Part shown: positions 1 through 6,067 of the stretch, piece after piece
How positions within the stretch are numbered: position 1 is the first letter of the stretch
How the letters are laid out: every line of letters begins with the position of its first letter
Source of the DNA: Comamonadaceae bacterium
GTDB taxonomy: Bacteria > Pseudomonadota > Gammaproteobacteria > Burkholderiales > Burkholderiaceae_C
DNA length: 6,667 nt
Assembly (NCBI GenBank): GCA_947372005.1
Contig: CANBRV010000124.1
Coordinates: 1 to 6,667, forward strand
Reading direction: 5' to 3'
Translations under genes and position numbers: made by a program
Notes under the pieces: model-generated
The model's input: the letters and a program-made list of their open reading frames with translations, nothing else
Told to the model about the DNA's origin: nothing
Database searches by the model: none

Positions 1-3000
1 GGCGGCCACATCAAAATCACAGGGGGCGGTGGCGGCGTCATCGTTCCCGATGAAATTGCAGATTTAGCCAGCGTCGGCGTGCGGATTTTTAGCCCCGAGG
101 ACGGGCAACGTCTCGGCTTGCCGGGCATGATTGGCGAGACGATTCAAACGGCGGATTTTGATTTATCTAGCTATGCGCCTACCTCGTTAAAGGCTCTGCA
201 AGGCACACCGGATATGGCTTGGCGGGCATTGGCACAGCTGATTACCGTTATTGAAAACAAAAACGTCAACACCAAGTTGCTGGATGAAGTCCGAGCAACG
301 GCAGCTCAGAAAAAGACACCTGTCATTGGTATCACTGGCACGGGCGGTGCAGGCAAGTCGTCACTGACAGATGAGCTCATCCGCCGCATCAGATTGGATC
401 AAAACGACGCGCTCAAAATTGCGGTGATTTCGATTGACCCCTCGCGCCGCAAATCGGGCGGAGCATTGCTGGGTGACCGCATTCGGATGAATGCCATTAG
501 CCCTTGGACGGCAACAGCCAATTCAAGCGCGCAGCGAGTCTTCATGCGTAGCCTCGCGACCCGCGACTTTGGTAGCGAAATTTCTGCTGCTTTGCCTGAT
601 GTTTTGGCAGCGACCAAATGCGCAGACTTCGACCTCATCATCGTCGAGACCTCGGGCATTGGTCAAGGCGACGCAGCCATCGTGCCGTATGTGGATGTGC
701 CGCTGTACGTGATGACGCCTGAGTTTGGCGCGGCATCGCAGCTAGAAAAAATCGACATGCTCGACTTTGCCGAGTTTGTCGCCATCAATAAATTTGACCG
801 CAAAGGCTCGCTAGACGCGCTGCGCGACGTGGCCAAGCAAGTGCAGCGTAATAAAGAAGCATGGACAACGCCCGCCGACCAAATGCCCGTGTTCGGCACG
901 CAAGCCGCTCGTTTTAACGACGACGGCGTGACGGCGCTGTATCAAGCCATGAAGCCGCGCCTGATAAGCCTTGGACTCAAATTGACGGCTGGCATATTGC
1001 CAGTTGTCACCACTCGCCACAGCACAAACCAAACACCCATCGTGCCTGCCAGCCGCACGCGTTACCTGTCCGAGATTGCCGACACTGTGCGTGGCTACAA
1101 AGCTAAAGCCCGTGCCGAAGCCAAACTAGCACGCGAAATCCAGCAGCTCAAAGCCGCATCCGAAATGCTCAAAATCGGCAAACCTGAAAAGGCACGGGCC
1201 TCGGAAGCCGCATTGGACTTGGCTTTGCAACGAGAGCAGGCTCAAGACCCGCGTGCCAAGCGGCTGCTAAGCCAATGGCCTGCCATGATTGAAGCCTACG
1301 CTGGCGATGAGTACGTGGTGAAGATTCGTGACAAAGAAATCCGCACCGCGCTCACCACAAAATCACTCAGCGGCACGAAGATTCGCAAAGTCGCGCTACC
1401 CACCTTCCAAGACCACGGCGACATCCTCCAATGGCTGATGCTGGACAACGTGCCAGGCAGCTTTCCGTACACCGCCGGCACGTTTGCGTTTAAGCGCGAG
1501 AACGAAGACCCCACGCGTATGTTTGCGGGCGAAGGCGACCCATTTCGCACCAACCGCCGCTTTAAAGTGGTGTCTGAGGGAATGCCCGCTAAGCGCCTAT
1601 CCACGGCGTTTGACAGCGTGACGCTGTACGGCAACGACCCCGATTTGCGCCCAGACATCTATGGCAAAGTCGGAAATTCGGGCGTGAGCATCGCCACGCT
1701 GGACGACATGAAAGTGCTGTACGACGGCTTCGATTTGACGCACCCCGCCACCAGCGTCTCGATGACCATCAACGGCCCTGCGCCGTCGATCCTCGCGATG
1801 TTTATGAACACCGCCATCGACCAAAATTTGGACAAGTTCAAGGCCGAGAACAAACGCGAGCCAACCGATACCGAAGCGCAAAAAATCAAAGAGTGGGTGA
1901 TGGAAAACGTGCGCGGCACGGTGCAGGCAGACATCTTGAAGGAAGACCAAGGGCAAAACACCTGCATCTTTTCGACCGAGTTTTCGCTCAAAGTCATGGG
2001 CGATGTGGCGCAGTATTTTGTCGATCACAACGTGCGCAACTTCTACTCCGTCTCGATCAGCGGCTATCACATTGCCGAGGCGGGCGCGAATCCACTCAGC
2101 CAACTCGCGCTCACGTTATCCAACGGCTTTACGTTTGTGGAAGCTTACCTAGCGCGCGGCATGCACATCGACGACTTTGCGCCCAACCTCAGCTTCTTCT
2201 TTAGCAACGGCATGGACCCCGAGTACACCGTGCTGGGCCGAGTGGCGCGGCGCATTTGGGCAACGACGATGCGCGACAAATACGGTGCGAACGAACGCAG
2301 CCAAAAGCTCAAATACCACGTGCAAACCAGTGGCCGCAGCTTGCACGCGCAAGAGATTCAGTTCAACGACATCCGCACCACGTTGCAAGCGCTGATTGCG
2401 ATTTACGACAACTGCAACAGCCTGCACACCAACGCGTTCGACGAAGCCATCACCACGCCAACCGAAGACTCGGTGCGCCGCGCCATGGCGATTCAGCTCA
2501 TCATCAACCGCGAGTGGGGCTTGGCGAAAAACGAAAACCCGAGTCAAGGCAGCTTCATCATCGAAGAGCTCACCGAGCTAGTGGAAGAGTCCGTGCTCAC
2601 CGAGTTTGAGCGCATCTCCGAGCGCGGCGGCGTGCTGGGTGCGATGGAAACGGGCTACCAGCGCGGACGCATTCAAGACGAGTCGATGCACTACGAAATG
2701 CTCAAGCACACGGGCGAGTACCCCATCATTGGTGTGAACACTTTTAGAAAGCCAAACGACAACGAACCACCGCAAAAGATTGAACTAGCGCGGAGTACGG
2801 ACGAAGAGAAACAAAGCCAGCTCAAGCGCTTGGCAGCGTTCCACGAAACGCATAAAGCCGAATCGCCAGCGATGCTCAAACGTTTGCAACAAGCGGTGAT
2901 TGATAACGGCAACGTCTTCGCCGTGTTGATGGATGCGGTGCGGGTTTGCTCACTCGGGCAAATTACGAATGCGCTGTTTGAGGTGGGTGGGCAGTACAGA

Positions 3001-3012
3001 CGCAACATGTAA
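1..3012 (+). CDS. icmF: Fused isobutyryl-CoA mutase IcmF (5'-partial)
   Basis: IcmF interconverts isobutyryl-CoA and n-butyryl-CoA using adenosylcobalamin, and carries its own G-protein chaperone. The frame is open from base 1, so the GTG at 79 is internal. Numbering from the first visible codon: residues 1-50 are the end of the B12-binding domain (Gly-rich stretch near residue 8); its DxHxxG motif is outside the window. The MeaB-like GTPase domain has Walker A GTGGAGKS at 113-120, VETSGIGQ at 215-222 and NKFD at 263-266. The mutase barrel follows, with SISGYHIAEAG (His690). Where methylmalonyl-CoA mutase has Tyr89 and Arg207, this protein has Phe508 and Gln652. Their 144-residue spacing equals that of Phe598 and Gln742, the residues I recall for Cupriavidus IcmF, so about 90 residues are missing and full length is about 1093. 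No frameshift is seen. A methylmalonyl-CoA mutase is unlikely because of the fusion and the Phe/Gln pair. Confidence 0.95.
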   Translation, partial: GGHIKITGGGGGVIVPDEIADLASVGVRIFSPEDGQRLGLPGMIGETIQTADFDLSSYAPTSLKALQGTPDMAWRALAQLITVIENKNVNTKLLDEVRATAAQKKTPVIGITGTGGAGKSSLTDELIRRIRLDQNDALKIAVISIDPSRRKSGGALLGDRIRMNAISPWTATANSSAQRVFMRSLATRDFGSEISAALPDVLAATKCADFDLIIVETSGIGQGDAAIVPYVDVPLYVMTPEFGAASQLEKIDMLDFAEFVAINKFDRKGSLDALRDVAKQVQRNKEAWTTPADQMPVFGTQAARFNDDGVTALYQAMKPRLISLGLKLTAGILPVVTTRHSTNQTPIVPASRTRYLSEIADTVRGYKAKARAEAKLAREIQQLKAASEMLKIGKPEKARASEAALDLALQREQAQDPRAKRLLSQWPAMIEAYAGDEYVVKIRDKEIRTALTTKSLSGTKIRKVALPTFQDHGDILQWLMLDNVPGSFPYTAGTFAFKRENEDPTRMFAGEGDPFRTNRRFKVVSEGMPAKRLSTAFDSVTLYGNDPDLRPDIYGKVGNSGVSIATLDDMKVLYDGFDLTHPATSVSMTINGPAPSILAMFMNTAIDQNLDKFKAENKREPTDTEAQKIKEWVMENVRGTVQADILKEDQGQNTCIFSTEFSLKVMGDVAQYFVDHNVRNFYSVSISGYHIAEAGANPLSQLALTLSNGFTFVEAYLARGMHIDDFAPNLSFFFSNGMDPEYTVLGRVARRIWATTMRDKYGANERSQKLKYHVQTSGRSLHAQEIQFNDIRTTLQALIAIYDNCNSLHTNAFDEAITTPTEDSVRRAMAIQLIINREWGLAKNENPSQGSFIIEELTELVEESVLTEFERISERGGVLGAMETGYQRGRIQDESMHYEMLKHTGEYPIIGVNTFRKPNDNEPPQKIELARSTDEEKQSQLKRLAAFHETHKAESPAMLKRLQQAVIDNGNVFAVLMDAVRVCSLGQITNALFEVGGQYRRNM

Positions 3013-3025
3013 AAGGAATATGTAG

Positions 3026-3031
3026 TAAAAT
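3026..3031 (+). promoter_or_regulatory. Possible -10 box for the RNA/abiF module
   Basis: TAAAAT lies 13 nt after the icmF stop codon and about 12 nt before the start of the hairpin region, where a sigma-70 -10 element for the small RNA would be expected. The -35 region would fall in the last codons of icmF (around 3002-3008) and is poor, with only a partial ACA match. The call rests mostly on position and is weak. Confidence 0.35.
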
Positions 3032-3036
3032 TTCGC

Positions 3037-3086
3037 TCAACACAGCCGCCACGCCTCTTCACAATGCGCAACCTTGGCGGCTTTTT
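3037..3086 (+). ncRNA. Putative abiF-type structured RNA (RNA antitoxin candidate)
   Basis: Between icmF and the Abi_2 gene is a compact structured segment. An outer 8-bp perfect stem pairs AGCCGCCA (3044-3051) with TGGCGGCT (3075-3082). An inner CGC (3052-3054)/GCG (3066-3068) helix can stack on its 5' side, leaving an 11-nt apical loop (3055-3065) and a 6-nt bulge CAACCT (3069-3074). The 3' arm runs into TTTTT. A conserved RNA upstream of abiF genes is known (abiF RNA motif), and AbiF has been described as a toxin-antitoxin system with an RNA antitoxin. Assigning this segment to that family is inference from position, structure and the downstream protein. The ends are estimated: start from the possible -10 box, end from the T-run. 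A plain terminator for icmF is the main alternative. Confidence 0.65.
3044..3086 (+). terminator. GC-rich hairpin with T-run, intrinsic terminator-like
   Basis: An 8-bp perfect stem with six G-C pairs (3044-3051 with 3075-3082) is followed by TTTT at 3083-3086, then C and TT. The loop is 23 nt, long for a simple terminator, which fits a structured RNA whose 3' end is also a terminator. It could end both icmF transcription and the small RNA, with read-through supplying abiF mRNA. Confidence 0.6.
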
Positions 3087-3103
3087 CTTGCCTGTCATTT
3101 ATC

Positions 3104-4048
3104 ATGTCAGCCATGCCTACTCCAACAACACTTCAATTATTTGCTAAGCCTGCCCTCAGTTATACGGAGCAAGTGCAGCGGCTACAAAATAATGGCATGG
3201 CAATTGATGATGTTGCGTCAGTCATAGAAAAACTATCAACCATCAGCTATTACCGCTTAAGCGGTTACTGGCATCCTTTACGGAAACGAGATGCCAGCGG
3301 ACAAGTACATGACGCGTTCGAGCTTGGAACATCGTTTGCAAATGCTATTCAACTCTACGAATTTGATCAACAACTTCGTGCTTTAGTGCTAGCCGCCATA
3401 GAACGCATCGAAATCGCAGTGCGTAACCAATTGACCTATCACTTGGCACATAGTTACGGTGCTTTTGGCTACGCAGATGCTAAAAATTTTCATCCTCAGT
3501 TCAATCACTCAGATTGGTTAAACAAGCTAACGGATGAGGTGGCACGATCTAAAGATATCTTCTTGATCCACTACAAAAATAAGTATCAAAACTACCCTTA
3601 TGTTCCCATTTGGATGCTTACCGAAGTTATGAGCCTTGGTAGTCTTTCGCATGGCTATAAAGGTTTGCGTAATGATCAAAAACAAGGCATAGAAGACAAA
3701 AAGGCAATTGCTAGTTTCTTTGCCCTGCATCACAAACGCCTAGAAGAATGGCTGCACACCTTCACCTACGTCCGCAACATTTGTGCGCACCACAGTCGTC
3801 TATGGAATCGAGAGCTAGCTATTCGTCCTGATCAAACCAAAGAACCTGCATGGAGAGCGCCCATCACGCCCCGCAATGACCGCATCTTTTACGTTCTCCT
3901 CATGATCCGTCATATGCTTAATTGCATAGGTGGTGCGAATGAATGGACGGCACAAATCAATGCATTACTTGAACCCGTGTGCCAATCAAAACGCTGGCAA
4001 GCAGCCATGGGAATGCCGCCCAATTGGCTGGGGCATCCGCTTTGGTGA
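3104..4048 (+). CDS. abiF: Abi_2/AbiF-family HEPN abortive infection protein
   Basis: This 314-aa protein belongs to the Abi_2 family (AbiD/AbiF), cytoplasmic HEPN-type proteins of phage abortive infection. Family landmarks, numbered from ATG 3104: SYYRLSGYWHPL (49-59 region), an RIEIAVRNQLTYHLAHSYG segment around 101-119, WMLTEVMSLGSLS (170-182) and RNICAHHSRLWNRE (224-237). Two HEPN-like motifs are visible: R107-x5-H113 and R224-x4-H229, the latter being the canonical Rx4-6H ribonuclease signature. Length is normal and the gene looks intact. An upstream TTG (3074) keeps the frame open but sits inside the RNA hairpin stem, so ATG 3104, or ATG 3113, is preferred; neither has a clear Shine-Dalgarno site. 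The gene is visibly AT-richer than icmF, which suggests horizontal gain. Inferred role: an RNase toxin held in check by the upstream RNA and released on phage infection. Abi_2 membership is sure; the AbiF subtype rests on the upstream RNA. Confidence 0.9.
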   Translation: MSAMPTPTTLQLFAKPALSYTEQVQRLQNNGMAIDDVASVIEKLSTISYYRLSGYWHPLRKRDASGQVHDAFELGTSFANAIQLYEFDQQLRALVLAAIERIEIAVRNQLTYHLAHSYGAFGYADAKNFHPQFNHSDWLNKLTDEVARSKDIFLIHYKNKYQNYPYVPIWMLTEVMSLGSLSHGYKGLRNDQKQGIEDKKAIASFFALHHKRLEEWLHTFTYVRNICAHHSRLWNRELAIRPDQTKEPAWRAPITPRNDRIFYVLLMIRHMLNCIGGANEWTAQINALLEPVCQSKRWQAAMGMPPNWLGHPLW

Positions 4049-4078
4049 AGTGGGCACAAGACGTGCAACAATCTATGC

Positions 4079-4102
4079 CTATCATCTACTAAGATCTGAT
4101 AG
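4079..4102 (+). other. Hairpin/dyad in the leader of the small exported-protein gene
   Basis: CTATC (4079-4083) pairs with GATAG (4098-4102), and ATCT (4084-4087) with AGAT (4092-4095), leaving a CT bulge (4096-4097) and an ACTA loop. It ends one base before the AAAGGGG ribosome-binding stretch of the next gene and has no T-run, so it is not an intrinsic terminator. It might be an operator dyad or a leader hairpin affecting translation; it could also be chance. Confidence 0.35.
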
Positions 4103-4117
4103 CAAAGGGGAAAACGA

Positions 4118-4363
4118 ATGCTGGCTAATGTGAAATTCTGTACGCTTGGAATAACTCTGATTGTGCTAGCCATGTGCACTACAACGCTGCAAGCCCGCAC
4201 TCAAAATGGCTACATCAAAAAAGATGGTACCTATGTGCAACCGCATCAAAAGAGCAACCCTGATGACAAACGCTATAACAACAAAGGCTCAGAGACCAAT
4301 GGTGGCAAACAGCGCGATGAGTTTAGTAGTCCACCTACTTACAACAAGTCTAGAAAACTTTAA
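4118..4363 (+). CDS. Small exported protein with a GY-x-KDGTYV-x-PH motif
   Basis: The 81-aa product has a typical secretion signal: a hydrophobic stretch at residues 7-19 and a likely signal peptidase I site after LQA (residue 26). The mature part of about 55 residues is short, polar and basic, rich in Lys, Asn, Ser and Gly, and has no hydrophobic segment. It begins with NGYIKKDGTYVQPHQKSNPD, a pattern I recognise from many small proteobacterial periplasmic proteins of unknown function, usually followed by an Asn/Tyr/Gly-rich tail as here. The start is well supported by AGGGG at 4106-4110, 7 nt upstream. The Cys before the cleavage site is preceded by LAM, which lacks the small residue required at lipobox -1, so this is probably not a lipoprotein. 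It lies 35 nt upstream of a secreted protease gene on the same strand and may be cotranscribed with it. Confidence 0.8.
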   Translation: MLANVKFCTLGITLIVLAMCTTTLQARTQNGYIKKDGTYVQPHQKSNPDDKRYNNKGSETNGGKQRDEFSSPPTYNKSRKL

Positions 4364-4398
4364 GCTCTGTTCTTTCATCCTCAAATAATTTCGTTACT

Positions 4399-5436
4399 AT
4401 GCGAGTCAAATTTCTACTAGCTTGCACATTACTGCTATCGTCGACCACTATATGGGCACTAGATGCACAACAAATATTTGAACGCGTGTCTCCTAGCATC
4501 GTAGTCATCAAAGCGGGCAATTCGCAGGGCAGTGGGGTGGTCTATTCGGTTAATAACACGGGCTTAACACCCACCACATTCATCTTGACCAATTGCCATG
4601 TGGTGAAAGATGTAACGCAGGTTACGGTTGAGCGATTAGGAAAAAAAGCAACTGGGAACGTCAAGACATGTGACGAAGATCGTGACATGGCGGTAGTTAC
4701 TTTGGGAGGTGCGTTACCTAATTTGCAAATCCGAAAGTCGCCCCTAAAGGTTGGTGAGCCAGCTTTTGCAGTAGGTGCACCGCAAGGGTTGGAACTATCA
4801 ATTAGCCAAGGCATCGTCTCGCAACTGCGTAAAACAGACCTTGGCAATGAACCGATGATTCAAACCACTGCGGCCATCAGCCAAGGTAGCAGTGGCGGAG
4901 GTTTGTTTGATAGCGAAGGGCGTTTGATTGGTTTAACTACGCTTTACTACAAAGATGGACAGTCACTCAATTTTGCTGTACCTATTAGTTTTGTAACTAC
5001 CCTCAAAAATACCGCTGCCAATCGGGCAACAACTACACCTCAGTCCAGTGGTGCGCAACCCCGTCAGCAGCAATGTGGTTGGAGTACGTTAGGTTTTTCA
5101 GATCGTGGTTTTGAGCGATTCATAGATTACTGCAAAGTGACGGGCAAAGGAAGGTATCGGTTTGCTTGGACTTTGCATAACTACAAAGACTCTCAAAAAA
5201 TTTCTAATGGCTCATTTTTTAATTCATACTCTTATTCATCAGAGGTTATGCGATATGCATACGACTGCCAACTCTCACGCTCTGCCATAGTTTCTATTGT
5301 TGCGTATCAATCAGCAATGGCAAGCGGAAGCGTGGTGAGTTTGGGTTCATTTTCGTTACCGGAAAATGAGTGGGAGTTCAATTCGGCGCCGCCTGGCAGC
5401 GTGGCAGAGGCCTTGATTGATGAGGTTTGCAAGTGA
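4399..5436 (+). CDS. Secreted trypsin-like serine protease with surface-adhesin-E-like C-terminal domain
   Basis: A 345-aa exported protein. Residues 1-20 form a signal peptide ending TIWA, placing it in the periplasm or outside the cell. Residues about 24-205 are a trypsin-like (HtrA-type) peptidase fold with a complete triad: His67 (TNCHVV), Asp96 (DRDMAVV) and Ser165 (QGSSGGG). Cys66 and Cys91 could form a disulfide in the fold. A Thr/Gln/Ser-rich linker (about 206-225) leads not to a PDZ domain, as in HtrA/DegP, but to a ~120-residue domain (226-345) with cysteines 226, 245, 290 and 344. Its pattern, W..LG.SD followed by F.DY, FAW, Y.YDC, EW and PGSVAEAL..EVC, resembles the surface-adhesin protein E domain; this match is from memory and tentative. 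ATG 4399 has no clear Shine-Dalgarno site. The end of the gene overlaps the start of a 36-codon gene by 17 nt. Confidence 0.9.
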   Translation: MRVKFLLACTLLLSSTTIWALDAQQIFERVSPSIVVIKAGNSQGSGVVYSVNNTGLTPTTFILTNCHVVKDVTQVTVERLGKKATGNVKTCDEDRDMAVVTLGGALPNLQIRKSPLKVGEPAFAVGAPQGLELSISQGIVSQLRKTDLGNEPMIQTTAAISQGSSGGGLFDSEGRLIGLTTLYYKDGQSLNFAVPISFVTTLKNTAANRATTTPQSSGAQPRQQQCGWSTLGFSDRGFERFIDYCKVTGKGRYRFAWTLHNYKDSQKISNGSFFNSYSYSSEVMRYAYDCQLSRSAIVSIVAYQSAMASGSVVSLGSFSLPENEWEFNSAPPGSVAEALIDEVCK

Positions 5437-5530
5437 TGCAGATTGCGATAGTGTGTGGCAGCTATTGGAATGCACTTATGCGTCCGCTTTTTATCAACTT
5501 TTTGAGCCTGAGGAGTATCTGAAAAAATGA
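5420..5530 (+). CDS. Short overlapping gene, 36 aa, unknown function
   Basis: Not a recognised family. ATG 5420 lies inside the last codons of the protease gene in another frame, with AGAGG at 5406-5410, 9 nt upstream. The stop TGA (5528-5530) overlaps the ATG of the next gene as ATGA. The product reads like real protein: acidic and helix-prone, with CDSVWQLLECTY, FYQLFEPEEYLKK, two Cys and several aromatics. By contrast, the alternative frame in the same stretch (5436-5522) gives a nondescript peptide. This double overlap is typical of translational coupling. Alternatively it is the N-terminal part of a 116-aa protein joined to the next frame by slippage on the A6 run at 5522-5527, or by a sequencing or mutational frameshift there. 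Confidence 0.5.
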   Translation: MRFASDADCDSVWQLLECTYASAFYQLFEPEEYLKK

Positions 5531-5769
5531 CGAGCGAAAAGAGTCGGAGAGAACTAAATGTTGATGATGCAATCGCGAAGATCGAGCTTGCTATTGAGGG
5601 AGTGAGGATTGAAGGTTATCAAAAACGTGAGGATGATCCAAAATCTTTTGATTTAACTTTGAATTTCCAAGGTAGAGATATCCCGCTCGAAGGGCATATT
5701 GATCGTTTACTTCGGGTACGTGATGGATACATCATCAAAATGATAAAGGATAAGCTAGGAATTCCTTAA
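5527..5769 (+). CDS. Hypothetical protein, 80 aa
   Basis: I do not recognise this family. The product is charged and soluble, with no signal peptide or membrane segment, so it is probably cytoplasmic. An N-terminal helix-like region (NVDDAIAKIELAIEGVRIEGY, about residues 11-31) is followed by a probable strand region (FDLTLNFQGRDIPLEGHID) and a basic C-terminal helix (YIIKMIKDKLGIP). It starts at an ATGA overlap with the stop codon of the 36-codon gene; AGGAG at 5511-5515 is 11 nt upstream, slightly far, so translation probably depends on coupling. It is the last gene of the + strand run. The cytoplasmic character contrasts with the two exported proteins upstream, so a shared function is not obvious. 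Confidence 0.7.
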   Translation: MTSEKSRRELNVDDAIAKIELAIEGVRIEGYQKREDDPKSFDLTLNFQGRDIPLEGHIDRLLRVRDGYIIKMIKDKLGIP

Positions 5770-5864
5770 GGACACTGCACATAACCCCTGTTGAAATCAG
5801 GTAGCGCACACTGTGCCAGCCCTAATTTGGAGAACACTAACAATGTCGCGATCTGCGCGATGTT
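5770..5864. other. Convergent intergenic region
   Basis: These 95 bp separate the + strand run from the - strand pyrE/DUF2283 pair. Apart from the hairpin at 5846-5860, it holds a short dyad GCACA-C-TGTGC (5806-5816), whose one-base centre is too tight for an RNA hairpin, and a weak CCTG/CAGG pair (5787-5801). No gene is supported here. Confidence 0.5.
5846..5864. terminator. Weak hairpin between convergent genes
   Basis: TCGCG (5846-5850) pairs with CGCGA (5856-5860) around an ATCTG loop, followed on the + strand by TGTTTTA. The stem is only 5 bp and the T-run is short. Its place between two converging transcription units supports a terminator, perhaps working in both directions. Confidence 0.4.
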
Positions 5865-6065
5865 TTATGTCGTCAATATCTCAAGCGCCATCTCGTTTGG
5901 CTTGTCGGTCATTTTGCTGACGTCAAGCATTTCAATTCCTAGTACGCGACCGCTTTCATCGGTGTCCAAAAATATATTCGGATGAATCTCATCGCTATCA
6001 AACACTGTGCCAACGGACAGGAGAATATACATGGCATCAGCTTTTGGGTCGTAGGTGGCCTTCAT
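5865..6065 (-). CDS. DUF2283 family protein
   Basis: A 66-aa protein with the full DUF2283 pattern: MKATYDPKADAMYILL at the N-terminus, then a strand with DSDEIHPNIFLD, and DESGRVLGIEMLDVS in the second half. The family is small and cytoplasmic and its function is not established; members are often seen beside DUF4258 proteins in pairs resembling toxin-antitoxin loci, but no such partner is visible here. ATG 6065 is preferred over a TTG two codons upstream (6071), because it aligns with the usual family N-terminus and has GGGG 7 nt upstream. It starts 2 nt after the pyrE stop codon (TGAGGATG), so it is almost certainly cotranscribed and translationally coupled with pyrE. Confidence 0.88.
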   Translation of the reverse strand: MKATYDPKADAMYILLSVGTVFDSDEIHPNIFLDTDESGRVLGIEMLDVSKMTDKPNEMALEILTT

Positions 6066-6067
6066 CC

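Noticed and set aside
79..81. GTG as the start of the mutase gene
   Set aside because: The frame is open upstream to base 1 and encodes the expected end of the B12-binding domain, so this is an internal valine.
1597..2547. Long antisense ORFs inside icmF
   Set aside because: They oppose a well-conserved coding frame, have Arg/His/Val-rich shadow composition and show no family motif.
3074..3103. TTG start extending the Abi protein by 10 residues
   Set aside because: The TTG lies at the edge of the RNA hairpin's 3' arm, has no ribosome-binding site, and the extra residues are outside the recognisable family region.
4169..4177. Lipobox in the small exported protein
   Set aside because: The residue before Cys is Met, not Gly, Ala or Ser, and a signal peptidase I site (LQA) lies just downstream.
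5436..5522. 28-codon ORF starting at a TGATG overlap with the protease stop
   Set aside because: It has no good ribosome-binding site and a nondescript composition; the overlapping 5420-5530 frame fits better and links to the next gene through ATGA.
3013..5864. CRISPR array or IS element near the Cas13-related gene
   Set aside because: No regularly spaced repeats, terminal inverted repeats, target duplications or transposase remnants are visible.
5791..5985. + strand 64-aa ORF opposite the DUF2283 gene
   Set aside because: Most of it is antisense to the recognisable DUF2283 sequence; there is no ribosome-binding site and no family motif.
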